Assembly (NCBI RefSeq): GCF_000024465.1
Contig: NC_014010.1
Coordinates: 2,073,501-2,137,500, forward strand
DNA length: 64,000 bases
Direction: 5' to 3'
From: Candidatus Puniceispirillum marinum IMCC1322
Lineage (GTDB): Bacteria > Pseudomonadota > Alphaproteobacteria > Puniceispirillales > Puniceispirillaceae
Each line of letters opens with the position of its first letter. Positions within the stretch are counted from its first letter, which is position 1. The translations under genes and the position numbers were made by a program. A model generated the notes under the pieces. That model worked only from the letters and a program-made list of their open reading frames with translations, did not search any database and was not told the origin of the DNA. Positions 38,308-46,629 of the stretch are shown piece by piece.

Positions 38308-39408
38308 CTACTCCAATAAGGCTAAAACGGTTTCGGGCGGTACATCACCACTGACAAAAGCATCGCCAATCGATCTTACAAGAACAAAATGCATAGTGCC
38401 ATCTTTGACCTTTTTATCATGTTTCATATGGCCAAGCAGGGTGTCTGCTGATGCACGTCCGGCTGGCAGATTTGATAATCCGCTTGGCAATCCGCTTGCT
38501 TCCAGCAAGGCTTTGCACCGGCCGGCATCCTGTCCATTACAAATATTAAGCGCAACTGACAGGTCAAAAGCAAGCCCCATACCAGCCGCAACAGCCTCGC
38601 CATGGAGCAATCGGCCATCATATTTGGCTTCAGCTTCAAAGGCGTGGGCAAAGGTATGCCCCAAATTCAGCAGGGCGCGTTGACCAGCTTCGCGTTCATC
38701 GGCTTCGACAATACGCGCTTTGGCGGCGCAAGATGTATAGACAGCATGCGCAATCGCCGCATCATCAAGCGCCAGCACATTTTGACCATTGGCCTCTAAC
38801 CATTCGAAAAAGTCACGGTCGCCAAGCAAGCCATATTTAATCACTTCGGCAAAACCGGCGCACAGTTCACGTGGTGGCAGGCTAGCCAGAAGCGCCGTAT
38901 CGGCAAGCACGGCTTTAGGCTGGTAAAACGCACCGATCAGATTTTTGCCTTTGGCCGCATTGACACCGGTTTTGCCACCAACCGAGCTATCGACCTGTGC
39001 CAGAAGCGATGTTGGGATCTGCACAAAATCGACGCCGCGCAACAGGCTGGCAGCTGCAAAGCCGGCCAGATCACCGATGACGCCGCCACCAAAAGCAATG
39101 AGCAGAACAGACCGATCGACGCCAAGCGCCAGTATATCATCAAGCAACCGCGCCAGCACCGACATCGACTTGCTGGTTTCGCCAGCTGGTACGGTCAAAG
39201 CGTCAATTTTGCGCGCCGTTTTGGTCAGGCTTGTCTGAAGCGAAGCAAGATGCAAAGCGGCAACCTGTTCGTCACTGATAATGACAATATGCCGGTCAGC
39301 GGCAATCGGGCCCAGAATATCGCCTGCTTGCGCCAGCAACCCAGGTCCGATGACGATGTTATAAGCGCGGTCACCAAGGCCAACTGTAAGCTGTGAGAGA
39401 TTCTGCAT
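38308..39408 (-). CDS. aroB: 3-dehydroquinate synthase
   Basis: A 366-residue NAD- and zinc-dependent enzyme making dehydroquinate from DAHP, second step of the shikimate pathway. Visible: the NAD-binding loop LLIAFGGGVIGDLAGFAAAS, RGVDFVQIPTSLLAQVDSSV, GGKTGVNAAKGKNLIGAFYQ and the zinc-histidine region LNLGHTFAHAFE with LLHGEAVAAGM. ATG 39408 is preferred over longer frames because AGGG lies five bases upstream and homology starts there. It follows aroK by about seven bases: an aroK-aroB operon. Confidence 0.96.
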   Translation of the reverse strand: MQNLSQLTVGLGDRAYNIVIGPGLLAQAGDILGPIAADRHIVIISDEQVAALHLASLQTSLTKTARKIDALTVPAGETSKSMSVLARLLDDILALGVDRSVLLIAFGGGVIGDLAGFAAASLLRGVDFVQIPTSLLAQVDSSVGGKTGVNAAKGKNLIGAFYQPKAVLADTALLASLPPRELCAGFAEVIKYGLLGDRDFFEWLEANGQNVLALDDAAIAHAVYTSCAAKARIVEADEREAGQRALLNLGHTFAHAFEAEAKYDGRLLHGEAVAAGMGLAFDLSVALNICNGQDAGRCKALLEASGLPSGLSNLPAGRASADTLLGHMKHDKKVKDGTMHFVLVRSIGDAFVSGDVPPETVLALLE

Positions 39409-39415
39409 ATCGACC

Positions 39416-40066
39416 CTATGCGCCCTTAGATGTGCTTGAGATGGTTGACGTGTTAATGATGGCCAGCTTGTCGGCAATGGCATTCATGACTTTGGAAGCC
39501 GCTTGCCGTTTACTCAGGCCGTCAGTGTTCACATGCAGATGTGCCTGCTCGTAAAAAGGTGTCCTGACCTCATTCAGACGGGTCAGAATTTCAATGGGCG
39601 TTTCATTGCCTTGCTTCTGGCTATGTTTGTTATGCAAAAGTGGACGGCTATCTACATTGCCGATCCGGGACAATAAAGTTTCGGGTTTGGCTTTCAACCA
39701 GACAACCAGCGCTTTATCGCGCAATAATGACGCTGTGTCTGGTTGGCAAAAGGCACCGCCACCAGTGGCAATGACGGCGGGGGTGCCGCCAAGCAAAATC
39801 TCGATTTCACGATATTCCATTTCCCGGAATTTGTTCTCGCCCGCAAGATCAAAAATATCCGCAACGGTCACACCGGCCGCACGTTCGATGGCGGTATCGC
39901 TATCGGCAAACGGTATCTGGAACATCGCCGCCAGATTGCGCCCAACCATTGATTTACCGCATCCCATCAAACCGACCAGAGCGATAGGCCGTGTGATTGG
40001 GGGGCCGTTATAATTTTGCGTCAACGATCCTGCCATATTCTGCGGCTTTTGCACTTTTTGTTCCAT
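39416..40066 (-). CDS. aroK: shikimate kinase
   Basis: A 216-residue P-loop kinase phosphorylating shikimate. Walker A is LVGLMGCGKSMVGRNLA; substrate residues are in FADSDTAIERAAG and the GGGAF motif (VIATGGGAFCQ). The lid Arg is in IGNVDSRPLL. The frame is open to 40231, but the extra N-terminal part has no kinase homology; ATG 40066 gives a short leader before PIALVGL. The insertion LLHNKHSQKQGNETPIE around the lid is a little longer than usual. First gene of a leftward aroK-aroB-CorC run, divergent from the exported-protein genes. Confidence 0.93.
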   Translation of the reverse strand: MEQKVQKPQNMAGSLTQNYNGPPITRPIALVGLMGCGKSMVGRNLAAMFQIPFADSDTAIERAAGVTVADIFDLAGENKFREMEYREIEILLGGTPAVIATGGGAFCQPDTASLLRDKALVVWLKAKPETLLSRIGNVDSRPLLHNKHSQKQGNETPIEILTRLNEVRTPFYEQAHLHVNTDGLSKRQAASKVMNAIADKLAIINTSTISSTSKGA

Positions 40067-40314
40067 AGTCTTTATTATACGCCCAGTTCTCGTCGAGGGG
40101 AATAGGCCAAGCATAGCGACAGCATCAGCTCTATCATTGGCTTTTAATGACATAGTTTTCCTGCATATGCAGGTCAAAAGTACAATAGGGTAGAAAATTT
40201 GCCCTATTAACGACATAATCTGGCAATACATACCTTATTACTGGATACCGGATTATAGGATATCGGGTTGTGGGAACAGTGAGCAGACAGTCTTACCCAT
40301 GGGTTGGAGATAAT

Positions 40315-40452
40315 ATGATACGAATTGCTATTTTTTTGATTTTCTTCATCGGACTGGCGTCAGCCGGATTGATTGCCCTGTCAGGCTGGCAGATTCCGGC
40401 ACCAACAGTTGTTGTTAATAAGGTTATTCCGAATGAAAATCTTCCGAAATAG
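40315..40452 (+). CDS. 45-residue single-pass membrane protein
   Basis: A small gene supported by its ribosome site (TTGGAGAT about 5 bases before ATG 40315) and composition. The first 23 residues are a hydrophobic helix (MIRIAIFLIFFIGLASAGLI and on), followed by a Pro-rich tail with WQIPAPTVVVNKVIPNENL. The tail pattern IPAPT...V.KVIP resembles small proteins I have seen in alphaproteobacteria, but no function is known. Its last 20 bases overlap the start of the next gene in another frame, so the two are probably coupled. Confidence 0.6.
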   Translation: MIRIAIFLIFFIGLASAGLIALSGWQIPAPTVVVNKVIPNENLPK

Positions 40453-42586
40453 TCAGTCTGTCGCGACGATAGGGATGCTGGTTGCGTTGACCTTATCGAT
40501 GACGTCTTTGGCGTCACTGCAAGCCTTGGCGCAGGATAATAATAGCGCCAGTTCACCCAAGCCGTTAGATCTGATTTCGCTTGGCACCCCATCGACGCTG
40601 GCTGGCGATAATGAAAGTGAAGTCATTATTTATGACCCGTCACAAACATTATCAGATGGTGCTGATATGGGGGTTGCGCGTGCACCGTCATTAACTGTTG
40701 ATGCTGATAGCCGGAATGTCTCAAGCCCTGTGACCGCGCAAGTGGACGAGCAAATGGATGTCATGGTGACGCAAGATACCACCGCCGACACCACAAAAGA
40801 TGCCCCGCTTGATGCCGAAATTCAGACCTTGGCCGAAATTCAGACCTTGGCCGAAATTCAGACCTTGGAAAGTACCAGCGCTGCCTATGGCAGTGCCAAG
40901 CTTGGTCGGCGCAAGATTTCCGATATTGGGCTGGCTGCGATTGGCGTCAGTGATACAGCCCGCCAGAATAGTACCCTCGATAGTTTGATCTGGCGCGGGA
41001 CACCAGCCAAAAACGCTGCCTTTCTGCTTGAAAATGGGGCTGTCGCCAACCAGTCACCAAGCTTATCGGCTTTGGCCTATGATGTTGTGGCCCGACAGTC
41101 AGTGCCGCCAATGGGTGCAAATATGATCGCTGGCGATCTGGTACGTGCGCGTTTGGCATGGCTGGCGCGCGCAGGCCGTTCAGACGATCTGGCCGTGCTT
41201 GTCGAACAGCTACCCGATAATGAAAAATGGGCAAGCTGGAAACGCTGGCTTGTCGAACACCATCTTATGAGCCGGCGTGATGATATTGCCTGTGCCACGG
41301 TGGCGGCGCAGATTGTGATAACGCTGGATCCATTCTGGCATCAGGCGAAAGTTATCTGTGATGCGGTTCAGGGCGATATGAGTTCGGCGCGCTTTGCCGC
41401 TGACGTGCTGGCGGCGACTGGCATGGGTGATCCGACCTTTATGGGTCTGGTTGACGAGTTATTTACTGGGACTGTGTTTGAGGATATCGATCCGACAACG
41501 CTGGATACAATTCACATTGTTCTGATGGAGGCTCTGCACCGTCCGATCCCGATTGAAGGGATCGCCATCATGCCACCACAAATGGCACAGACGATCACCT
41601 CGCTTCGTTATCTAAGCGATGATGCGCGAATGGTTTCGACCTATGACGGGTTGCAACGGGGTCTTGTGTCGCCGCGCGAAGCGGGTAAATTATGGCGCAG
41701 TGCTGGTGATAGTGAAGATAACCCGCAATCAGCTTTGGCCCGTCTTGATAGCGAGGTTAGTGCGCTGACCTCGGCAATGGCATGGCGTGCGCTTGATGTT
41801 GATGAAAGCAACGCGGTTTTTGGCTTGATCGTGGCGGCGATGAAACGCGAGATTGCGGCGGGCAATGGCAGTCTGATGTTACCACTTTATGCCGAGCTTG
41901 CCATCAATGCGCTTGAAGTGATGCAATCTCAAACCGCAGTCATGACACCGGTTGATGCGGTTTTGGACAATAATGCCACGCTGACATCGCCCGGGGCGAA
42001 TGACAATGCGAGTATGACTGGTAATGCGGCTGTTACTGTGCCAACCGTAACAATGCCTGATGAAGCCGTGCTGGCTGATATTGATGTTCTGTTGGCCTTG
42101 GCTGATCCGGCAACGGTGCCTGCGATACTTGAGGCTAGCAATCCGATAGCCGATCATATTCGTACCTTGCTGACATTGAATGCAGGCGATGTATGGGATG
42201 CTGATACAATGCAGATGCTCGATACATGGCATCTGCAACCGCTTTTGCACGCCGCCGGCATAAACGCGCCGGATATATCCTGGTTTGATCTGCTCCAAAG
42301 TGGCACACATTCATCTTATAACCGCGAAAAACTATCGCCTGTTCTGTTACGTGCCTGTGGTGAAGCGGCCGCAAAGAAACGGGTTGCCGAAACCATCCTG
42401 CTGGCAAGCTGGTTGCTACAATCGACAGATTTCACCAATATTGATCCGGCTGATGCTGGCCTTGTGATCCAGCATTTGCGAGATGTTGGGCAGGATACAG
42501 TTGCGATGCGTCTGATGCGTGAAATTGCTAGGGCGCATCTTATGGCGCAATTTGTGGCTGGTGAACAGGATGCAGATGCAGGCTGA
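40433..42586 (+). CDS. large exported protein of unknown function
   Basis: A 717-residue protein with a signal peptide (basic start, hydrophobic core to about residue 34, cleavage near LQALA-QD). Residues 35-150 are Asp/Thr/Ser-rich and low in order, including a triple AEIQTL repeat. The rest is mostly helical and Ala/Leu-rich, suggesting an alpha-solenoid of the TPR or Sel1 kind (VARQSVPPMGANMIAGDLVR, RARLAWLARAGRSDDLAVLV, LLPHLCP-like motifs absent). No catalytic motif is seen. It should act in the periplasm or at the envelope. It lies between aroK (divergent), the 45-residue protein and xerD. I do not recognise the family. Confidence 0.7.
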   Translation: MKIFRNSQSVATIGMLVALTLSMTSLASLQALAQDNNSASSPKPLDLISLGTPSTLAGDNESEVIIYDPSQTLSDGADMGVARAPSLTVDADSRNVSSPVTAQVDEQMDVMVTQDTTADTTKDAPLDAEIQTLAEIQTLAEIQTLESTSAAYGSAKLGRRKISDIGLAAIGVSDTARQNSTLDSLIWRGTPAKNAAFLLENGAVANQSPSLSALAYDVVARQSVPPMGANMIAGDLVRARLAWLARAGRSDDLAVLVEQLPDNEKWASWKRWLVEHHLMSRRDDIACATVAAQIVITLDPFWHQAKVICDAVQGDMSSARFAADVLAATGMGDPTFMGLVDELFTGTVFEDIDPTTLDTIHIVLMEALHRPIPIEGIAIMPPQMAQTITSLRYLSDDARMVSTYDGLQRGLVSPREAGKLWRSAGDSEDNPQSALARLDSEVSALTSAMAWRALDVDESNAVFGLIVAAMKREIAAGNGSLMLPLYAELAINALEVMQSQTAVMTPVDAVLDNNATLTSPGANDNASMTGNAAVTVPTVTMPDEAVLADIDVLLALADPATVPAILEASNPIADHIRTLLTLNAGDVWDADTMQMLDTWHLQPLLHAAGINAPDISWFDLLQSGTHSSYNREKLSPVLLRACGEAAAKKRVAETILLASWLLQSTDFTNIDPADAGLVIQHLRDVGQDTVAMRLMREIARAHLMAQFVAGEQDADAG
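40814..40867 (+). repeat. in-frame 18-bp triplication
   Basis: GCCGAAATTCAGACCTTG occurs three times without change (40814, 40832, 40850), giving AEIQTL three times inside the disordered N-terminal part of the exported protein. The identity between copies means recent expansion. Confidence 0.95.
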
Positions 42587-42647
42587 TCAATATTCCAGAC
42601 CATAGGGTGTGAAGCATAGGCATCCGGATAATAAGCGGGGTGACTTG

Positions 42648-43583
42648 TTGGATAAAACCGCATTAATCAATCCTGAAGATAACATTCATATCGAGGGATT
42701 TTTGCAGGCGTTATCGGCTGACCGTGCGTCGGCGGCGAATACGCTGGCGGCCTATCGGCGTGATTTGAATGATGTCGCGACTATTATGCAGGGGATTGAT
42801 AAAACATTACATAATGCAACCGTTGATGATCTGCGACAGGCTATTCACGCTTGGCATCTGCGCCGTTTGTCGGCACGTTCGGTTGCACGGCGGCTTAGTG
42901 CCTTGCGGCAGTTCATGGGCTGGCTGGTCGAAGATAATATCCGCATCGATAATCCGATGCGCTGGATCGACAGCCCGTCGGTACCAGCACCAGCGCCCAA
43001 AAGCCTGACTGAAGCCGAGGTGATTGCCTTATTGAAAGCGGCAAATGCCCTTGAACCTGAGGCGGCGGCGGTACGGGCGCGAGCTATTCTGGAAATATTT
43101 TATGCCACCGGCTTGCGGGTCAGCGAAGTCGTCAAGCTTCAGGTTGCCCAATTCCGGCGGAATCCCGAAAGCCTGCTGGTGACAGGCAAAGGTGGCCGTG
43201 AACGTGTGGTGCCGCTGGGGGATGCGGCCAAAACCGCGGTACAATATTGGATCGAGATACGGGATCGCCATGCGGCGGCACTGATGTCGGATTATCTATT
43301 TCCAATGGGGGATGGGCCAATGACGCGTCACCAATTTGCCAGCTTGTTGAAATCACTGGCACTGGCTGCCGGAATCAACCCCGATCGGGTTAGTCCGCAT
43401 GTGCTACGCCATTCCTTTGCAACACATATGCTCAATCGAGGTGCTGATTTGCGAAGTCTGCAAACGCTACTTGGTCATGCTGACATTACAACCACACAGA
43501 TTTATACGGCGACACGCCCCGACCGGCTTGCTGGTCTGGTGGCTAGCGCACATCCCCTTGCCACAAAGACGCAAGATAGTTAA
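42648..43583 (+). CDS. xerD: tyrosine recombinase XerD-type
   Basis: A 311-residue site-specific recombinase that resolves chromosome dimers at dif. The N-terminal SAM-like domain carries AANTLAAYRRDLND and SARSVARRLSALRQFMGWL. The catalytic set is complete: Arg in YATGLRVSEVVKL, Lys in VTGKGGRERVVPL, HVLRHSFATHML, the second His in LLGHADITTTQ, and the Tyr in IYTATRPDRL. The place next to accA is the usual alphaproteobacterial one, so this is the housekeeping enzyme and not a mobile-element integrase. GTG 42609 is an alternative start; TTG 42648 has the better GGGGTGA site. Confidence 0.9.
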   Translation: MDKTALINPEDNIHIEGFLQALSADRASAANTLAAYRRDLNDVATIMQGIDKTLHNATVDDLRQAIHAWHLRRLSARSVARRLSALRQFMGWLVEDNIRIDNPMRWIDSPSVPAPAPKSLTEAEVIALLKAANALEPEAAAVRARAILEIFYATGLRVSEVVKLQVAQFRRNPESLLVTGKGGRERVVPLGDAAKTAVQYWIEIRDRHAAALMSDYLFPMGDGPMTRHQFASLLKSLALAAGINPDRVSPHVLRHSFATHMLNRGADLRSLQTLLGHADITTTQIYTATRPDRLAGLVASAHPLATKTQDS

Positions 43584-43612
43584 TATATAAACGTACTTTT
43601 TAGGATTCATAT

Positions 43613-44569
43613 ATGCGACATTTTCTTGATTTTGAAAAACCTATTGCCAGCCTTGAAGGCAAGGTTGAAGAACTCCGCCATATGACGACTGATGGCAACA
43701 TTAATATCGCTGACGAAATCGGCAAGTTACAAACCCGTATCGAGCGTGAACTCAAGCAGACATACGAAAAGCTGGGTGCCTGGGAAAAGGTGCAGGTTGC
43801 ACGGCATCCTGAACGCCCGAAAGTGCGTGGTATTGTCGATCAATTATTCGAAGATTTCACGCCGCTTGCTGGTGACCGTAACTATGCCGAAGATCATGCT
43901 GTGATTGCAGGTATGGCGCGTTTCCGTGGCCAGTCGGTCATGGTTATGGGTACCGAAAAAGGCAGCACAACCGAAGAACGTATCAAATGTAATTTCGGTA
44001 TGGTGCGCCCTGAGGGATATCGCAAAGCAACCCGCCTGATGGAACTTGCTGGCCGCTTTGGTTTGCCGGTTCTAAGCTTTATTGATACGGCTGGTGCCTA
44101 TCCCGGGCGTGGTGCCGAAGAACGGGGTCAGGCCGAAGCGATCGCAACATCGATCCGCTCCTGTATGCGTCTGCCAACCCCAATGGTAGCGGCGATCATC
44201 GGCGAGGGTGGTTCTGGTGGTGCCATTGCGCTGGCGGCGGGCAATCGCGTTGTCATGTTTGAACATGCGATCTATTGCCTGATTTCACCCGAAGGGTGTG
44301 CGTCGATCCTGTGGCGTAGTGGCGAACATGCAAAGGATGCGGCCGAAGCACTGCGAATTACATCGGATTATATGCAAAAGCTAGGTGTTGTTGATGATGT
44401 TGTAACCGAACCGCTTGGCGGTGCGCATCGTGATCAAGTTGCTGCGATTACGGCATTGGGTGACGCGTTCGAAAAACAGCTTAAATCAATGGCTGGGATG
44501 AGCAGCAAAGACTTAATCGCTGATCGAGCACAAAAATATATGCAGATGGGCGATAAAGGTCTCGCCTAA
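43613..44569 (+). CDS. accA: acetyl-CoA carboxylase carboxyltransferase subunit alpha
   Basis: A 318-residue subunit which, with AccD, moves CO2 from biotin to acetyl-CoA in the first step of fatty acid synthesis. Visible: the N-terminal coiled region (MRHFLDFEKPIASLEGKVEE), LSFIDTAGAYPGRGAEERGQ, and the oxyanion/glycine region IIGEGGSGGAIALAAGN. ISPEGCASILWRS is also typical. AGGA precedes the ATG. It follows xerD by 29 bases. Confidence 0.97.
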   Translation: MRHFLDFEKPIASLEGKVEELRHMTTDGNINIADEIGKLQTRIERELKQTYEKLGAWEKVQVARHPERPKVRGIVDQLFEDFTPLAGDRNYAEDHAVIAGMARFRGQSVMVMGTEKGSTTEERIKCNFGMVRPEGYRKATRLMELAGRFGLPVLSFIDTAGAYPGRGAEERGQAEAIATSIRSCMRLPTPMVAAIIGEGGSGGAIALAAGNRVVMFEHAIYCLISPEGCASILWRSGEHAKDAAEALRITSDYMQKLGVVDDVVTEPLGGAHRDQVAAITALGDAFEKQLKSMAGMSSKDLIADRAQKYMQMGDKGLA

Positions 44570-44600
44570 GCATTTTTTCGCTGGAATTAAGATAGCTGGA

Positions 44601-45461
44601 CTAGCTAAGCGTGGTCGGCTTTAAGATAGGATGCGTTGTGATCGCGGGGATGGCCTTGCGCGCTGACTCAATCTGGCTTTGATCGATATCGGCGATAATG
44701 ACATCTTCACCATCCTGTGCCTCGGCGACTATTTCGCCCCATGGTGCCACAATCAAACTGTGACCATAGGTGACGCGGCCATCGGCATGCGTGCCCATCT
44801 GCCCGGGTGCCACCACATAACAGCCTGTTTCAATCGCCCGCGCGCGTAACAGAATATGCCAGTGTGCCTTGCCGCTATTCTGGGTAAAGGCGGCGGGCAC
44901 CATCAACACATCAGCGCCATCACGCGCCAATTGGCGATATAGATGCGGAAAGCGCAGATCATAACAGATCGTCATGCCGATGTTCAGATCATCGACTTGC
45001 GCCAAAACCGGCTGATCGCCAGCCTGAAAATAGGCAGATTCTTCATAAACCTGTCCGTCGGCAACATTGGCGTCAAACATATGTATCTTGTCATAGATCG
45101 CGGTAATGGCACCGCTTGGATCAATTAAATGCCCACGATTAACCAGATGACTTTGATTAACCAAATGACTTTGATTCATAGGGCTTTTGCCATCGGCTGT
45201 CCGCATCAGCATCGACCCGACAAGCAGCCATATTTTATGTGTGGCGGCCTGTGCCTGAAGGCGTTTGAGGCTGGCACTATCGTGGGTATGTTCGGCAAGC
45301 TGGAACAAAGCCTCACGATTTGTGGGCAGAAAGCTGGCCGCTTCTGGTAAGCATACCATGTCCGCCTGTTTGGCAACGGCCTGTGCAATCAGCGTTTCGA
45401 TGACTGGAAAGGTCACATCGGCAGTAGCACCAGCACAATATTGCAAGGCGGCGATACGCAT
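44601..45461 (-). CDS. nitrilase/omega-amidase-like carbon-nitrogen hydrolase
   Basis: A 286-residue protein of the nitrilase superfamily, Nit1/Nit2-like branch, which hydrolyses amide bonds in damaged metabolites such as deaminated glutathione. The catalytic triad is visible: Glu in VCLPEAASFL, Lys in IYDKIHMFDA, Cys in MTICYDLRFPHLYR. Between GSMLMRTADGK and HLIDPSG the protein carries an extra repeat (NQSHLV, NQSHLV, NRGHLI) where relatives have one such unit. The start at ATG 45461 is one base after the grxC stop, so the two genes are coupled. Confidence 0.88.
   Translation of the reverse strand: MRIAALQYCAGATADVTFPVIETLIAQAVAKQADMVCLPEAASFLPTNREALFQLAEHTHDSASLKRLQAQAATHKIWLLVGSMLMRTADGKSPMNQSHLVNQSHLVNRGHLIDPSGAITAIYDKIHMFDANVADGQVYEESAYFQAGDQPVLAQVDDLNIGMTICYDLRFPHLYRQLARDGADVLMVPAAFTQNSGKAHWHILLRARAIETGCYVVAPGQMGTHADGRVTYGHSLIVAPWGEIVAEAQDGEDVIIADIDQSQIESARKAIPAITTHPILKPTTLS
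45119..45172 (-). repeat. in-frame 18-bp tandem repeat in the nitrilase gene
   Basis: Units at 45137-45154 and 45155-45172 differ at one base (plus strand GATTAACC[AG]... with a single A/G change). A diverged unit at 45119-45136 precedes them. They encode NQSHLV twice and NRGHLI once. Confidence 0.85.
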
Positions 45462-45462
45462 T

Positions 45463-45726
45463 TTACGACCCAAGCTTGAGCAATTTATCGAGGTGGCCTG
45501 CCCGATCGAGGGCAAAAATTTCGTCCGAATCACCTATATGTTCATCATCGACGAAAATCTGTGGTGAGGTGGTGCGGCCTCCGGATCGCTTTGTCATTTC
45601 GCCGCGCAAGTCACTGTTCAGCGATACATCGATCTGTTCAAATGGAACATTCTTGGCTTGCAGTAGCCGTAACGCGCGGGCGCAATAGCCACATCCCATC
45701 TGTGTATAAATTTCAATTTTGGCCAT
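45463..45726 (-). CDS. grxC: glutaredoxin 3
   Basis: An 87-residue dithiol glutaredoxin. The active site reads MGCGYCARALRLL, i.e. CGYC instead of the common CPYC. Glutathione-binding features TTSPQIFVDDEHIGDSDEIF are present (the SP cis-proline and GDSDE). It reduces disulfides and glutathionylated proteins in the cytosol. It stands in a comF-grxC-nitrilase row, a conserved alphaproteobacterial arrangement. Confidence 0.94.
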   Translation of the reverse strand: MAKIEIYTQMGCGYCARALRLLQAKNVPFEQIDVSLNSDLRGEMTKRSGGRTTSPQIFVDDEHIGDSDEIFALDRAGHLDKLLKLGS

Positions 45727-45774
45727 CTGCTTGTGCCCCTATAATCATAAACAAAACAATGCACGTACGTTGTT

Positions 45775-46491
45775 TCAGGTTACGCGCGCAATTACCAGAC
45801 CACATATTGACCCAGCACCAGCCATTTGCAAGGTTTTTGCCGCTTCGAACAAGGTTGCGCCGGTGGTCATGACATCATCGATCAGCATGATTGGGCGATT
45901 GGCAAGCGCCGGTTTCTGATGTGCTGGCACGGCAAAGGCACCGCGCACATTATCAATGCGTTGCTGCCGGTTTTTACCTGCCTGACTGGGTGTGTTGCGC
46001 TGACGGATCAGCAAAGAGGGCGCAAAATTGTCCGGTGCCATATAGCGCGCCAACTCGGCTGACTGGTTGTAGCGGCGCCGGAAATAGCGGCGTCGTTCTA
46101 ATGGGATTGGAATCACAAGCTGATTTGGCTCTGATAATTCATCGAAGAACCGCCGCACAAGCCGTGCTAGTAAAGGGGTAAGATGCAGGGCATCAGCATG
46201 TTTATAGCGGATGACGAGAGTGCTGGCGATATCATCATAGCGGCAGGCGGCACGGATGCTGGCAAGTGGTGGTGGTGCGACCCAGCATCTGGCGCATCGT
46301 GTATCGGGCAAAGCATAGGGAAGTGGACGGCCACAACAACTGCAAAAAGGTGTCGAAATTTGTTCCAGCCGTTGCCAGCAAGCGGCGCATAGACCAGCAC
46401 CTTCGCAAAATGTCCGACAATGGGGACAGAGATGCGGCAATAATATGTTGGCTAGCTGGTTGAACCAGATATTCAAATACCCAGAATCCAT
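45775..46491 (-). CDS. ComF family phosphoribosyltransferase-like protein
   Basis: A 238-residue ComF/GntX-type protein. The N-terminal double zinc ribbon has many Cys (LCPHCRTFCEGAGLCAACW, CSCCGRPLPYA, RCARCW). The C-terminal type I PRTase domain includes VIPIPLERRRYFRRRYNQSA and the PRPP loop MLIDDVMTTGATL. Homologues assist DNA uptake in naturally competent bacteria, but many carriers are not known to be competent, so the role is open. ATG 46491 lies behind a G-rich stretch. Confidence 0.88.
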   Translation of the reverse strand: MDSGYLNIWFNQLANILLPHLCPHCRTFCEGAGLCAACWQRLEQISTPFCSCCGRPLPYALPDTRCARCWVAPPPLASIRAACRYDDIASTLVIRYKHADALHLTPLLARLVRRFFDELSEPNQLVIPIPLERRRYFRRRYNQSAELARYMAPDNFAPSLLIRQRNTPSQAGKNRQQRIDNVRGAFAVPAHQKPALANRPIMLIDDVMTTGATLFEAAKTLQMAGAGSICGLVIARVT

Positions 46492-46629
46492 CAAGCCCCC
46501 CGTAACTTGTTTTCCTGTAACTTATATTCCCGTCATTAGCCTATAGGATTAATATGAATATCTGGTTAATGCGGCCATCGGTAAAGGTAATAGGGTTGCA
46601 GTTCTGGCCGAAGCCATTACATCAAAGGC

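Noticed and set aside
42648..43583. Integrase of a mobile element
   Set aside because: The context next to accA and the XerD-type sequence indicate the housekeeping dimer-resolution recombinase; no att-like repeats or cargo genes are seen.
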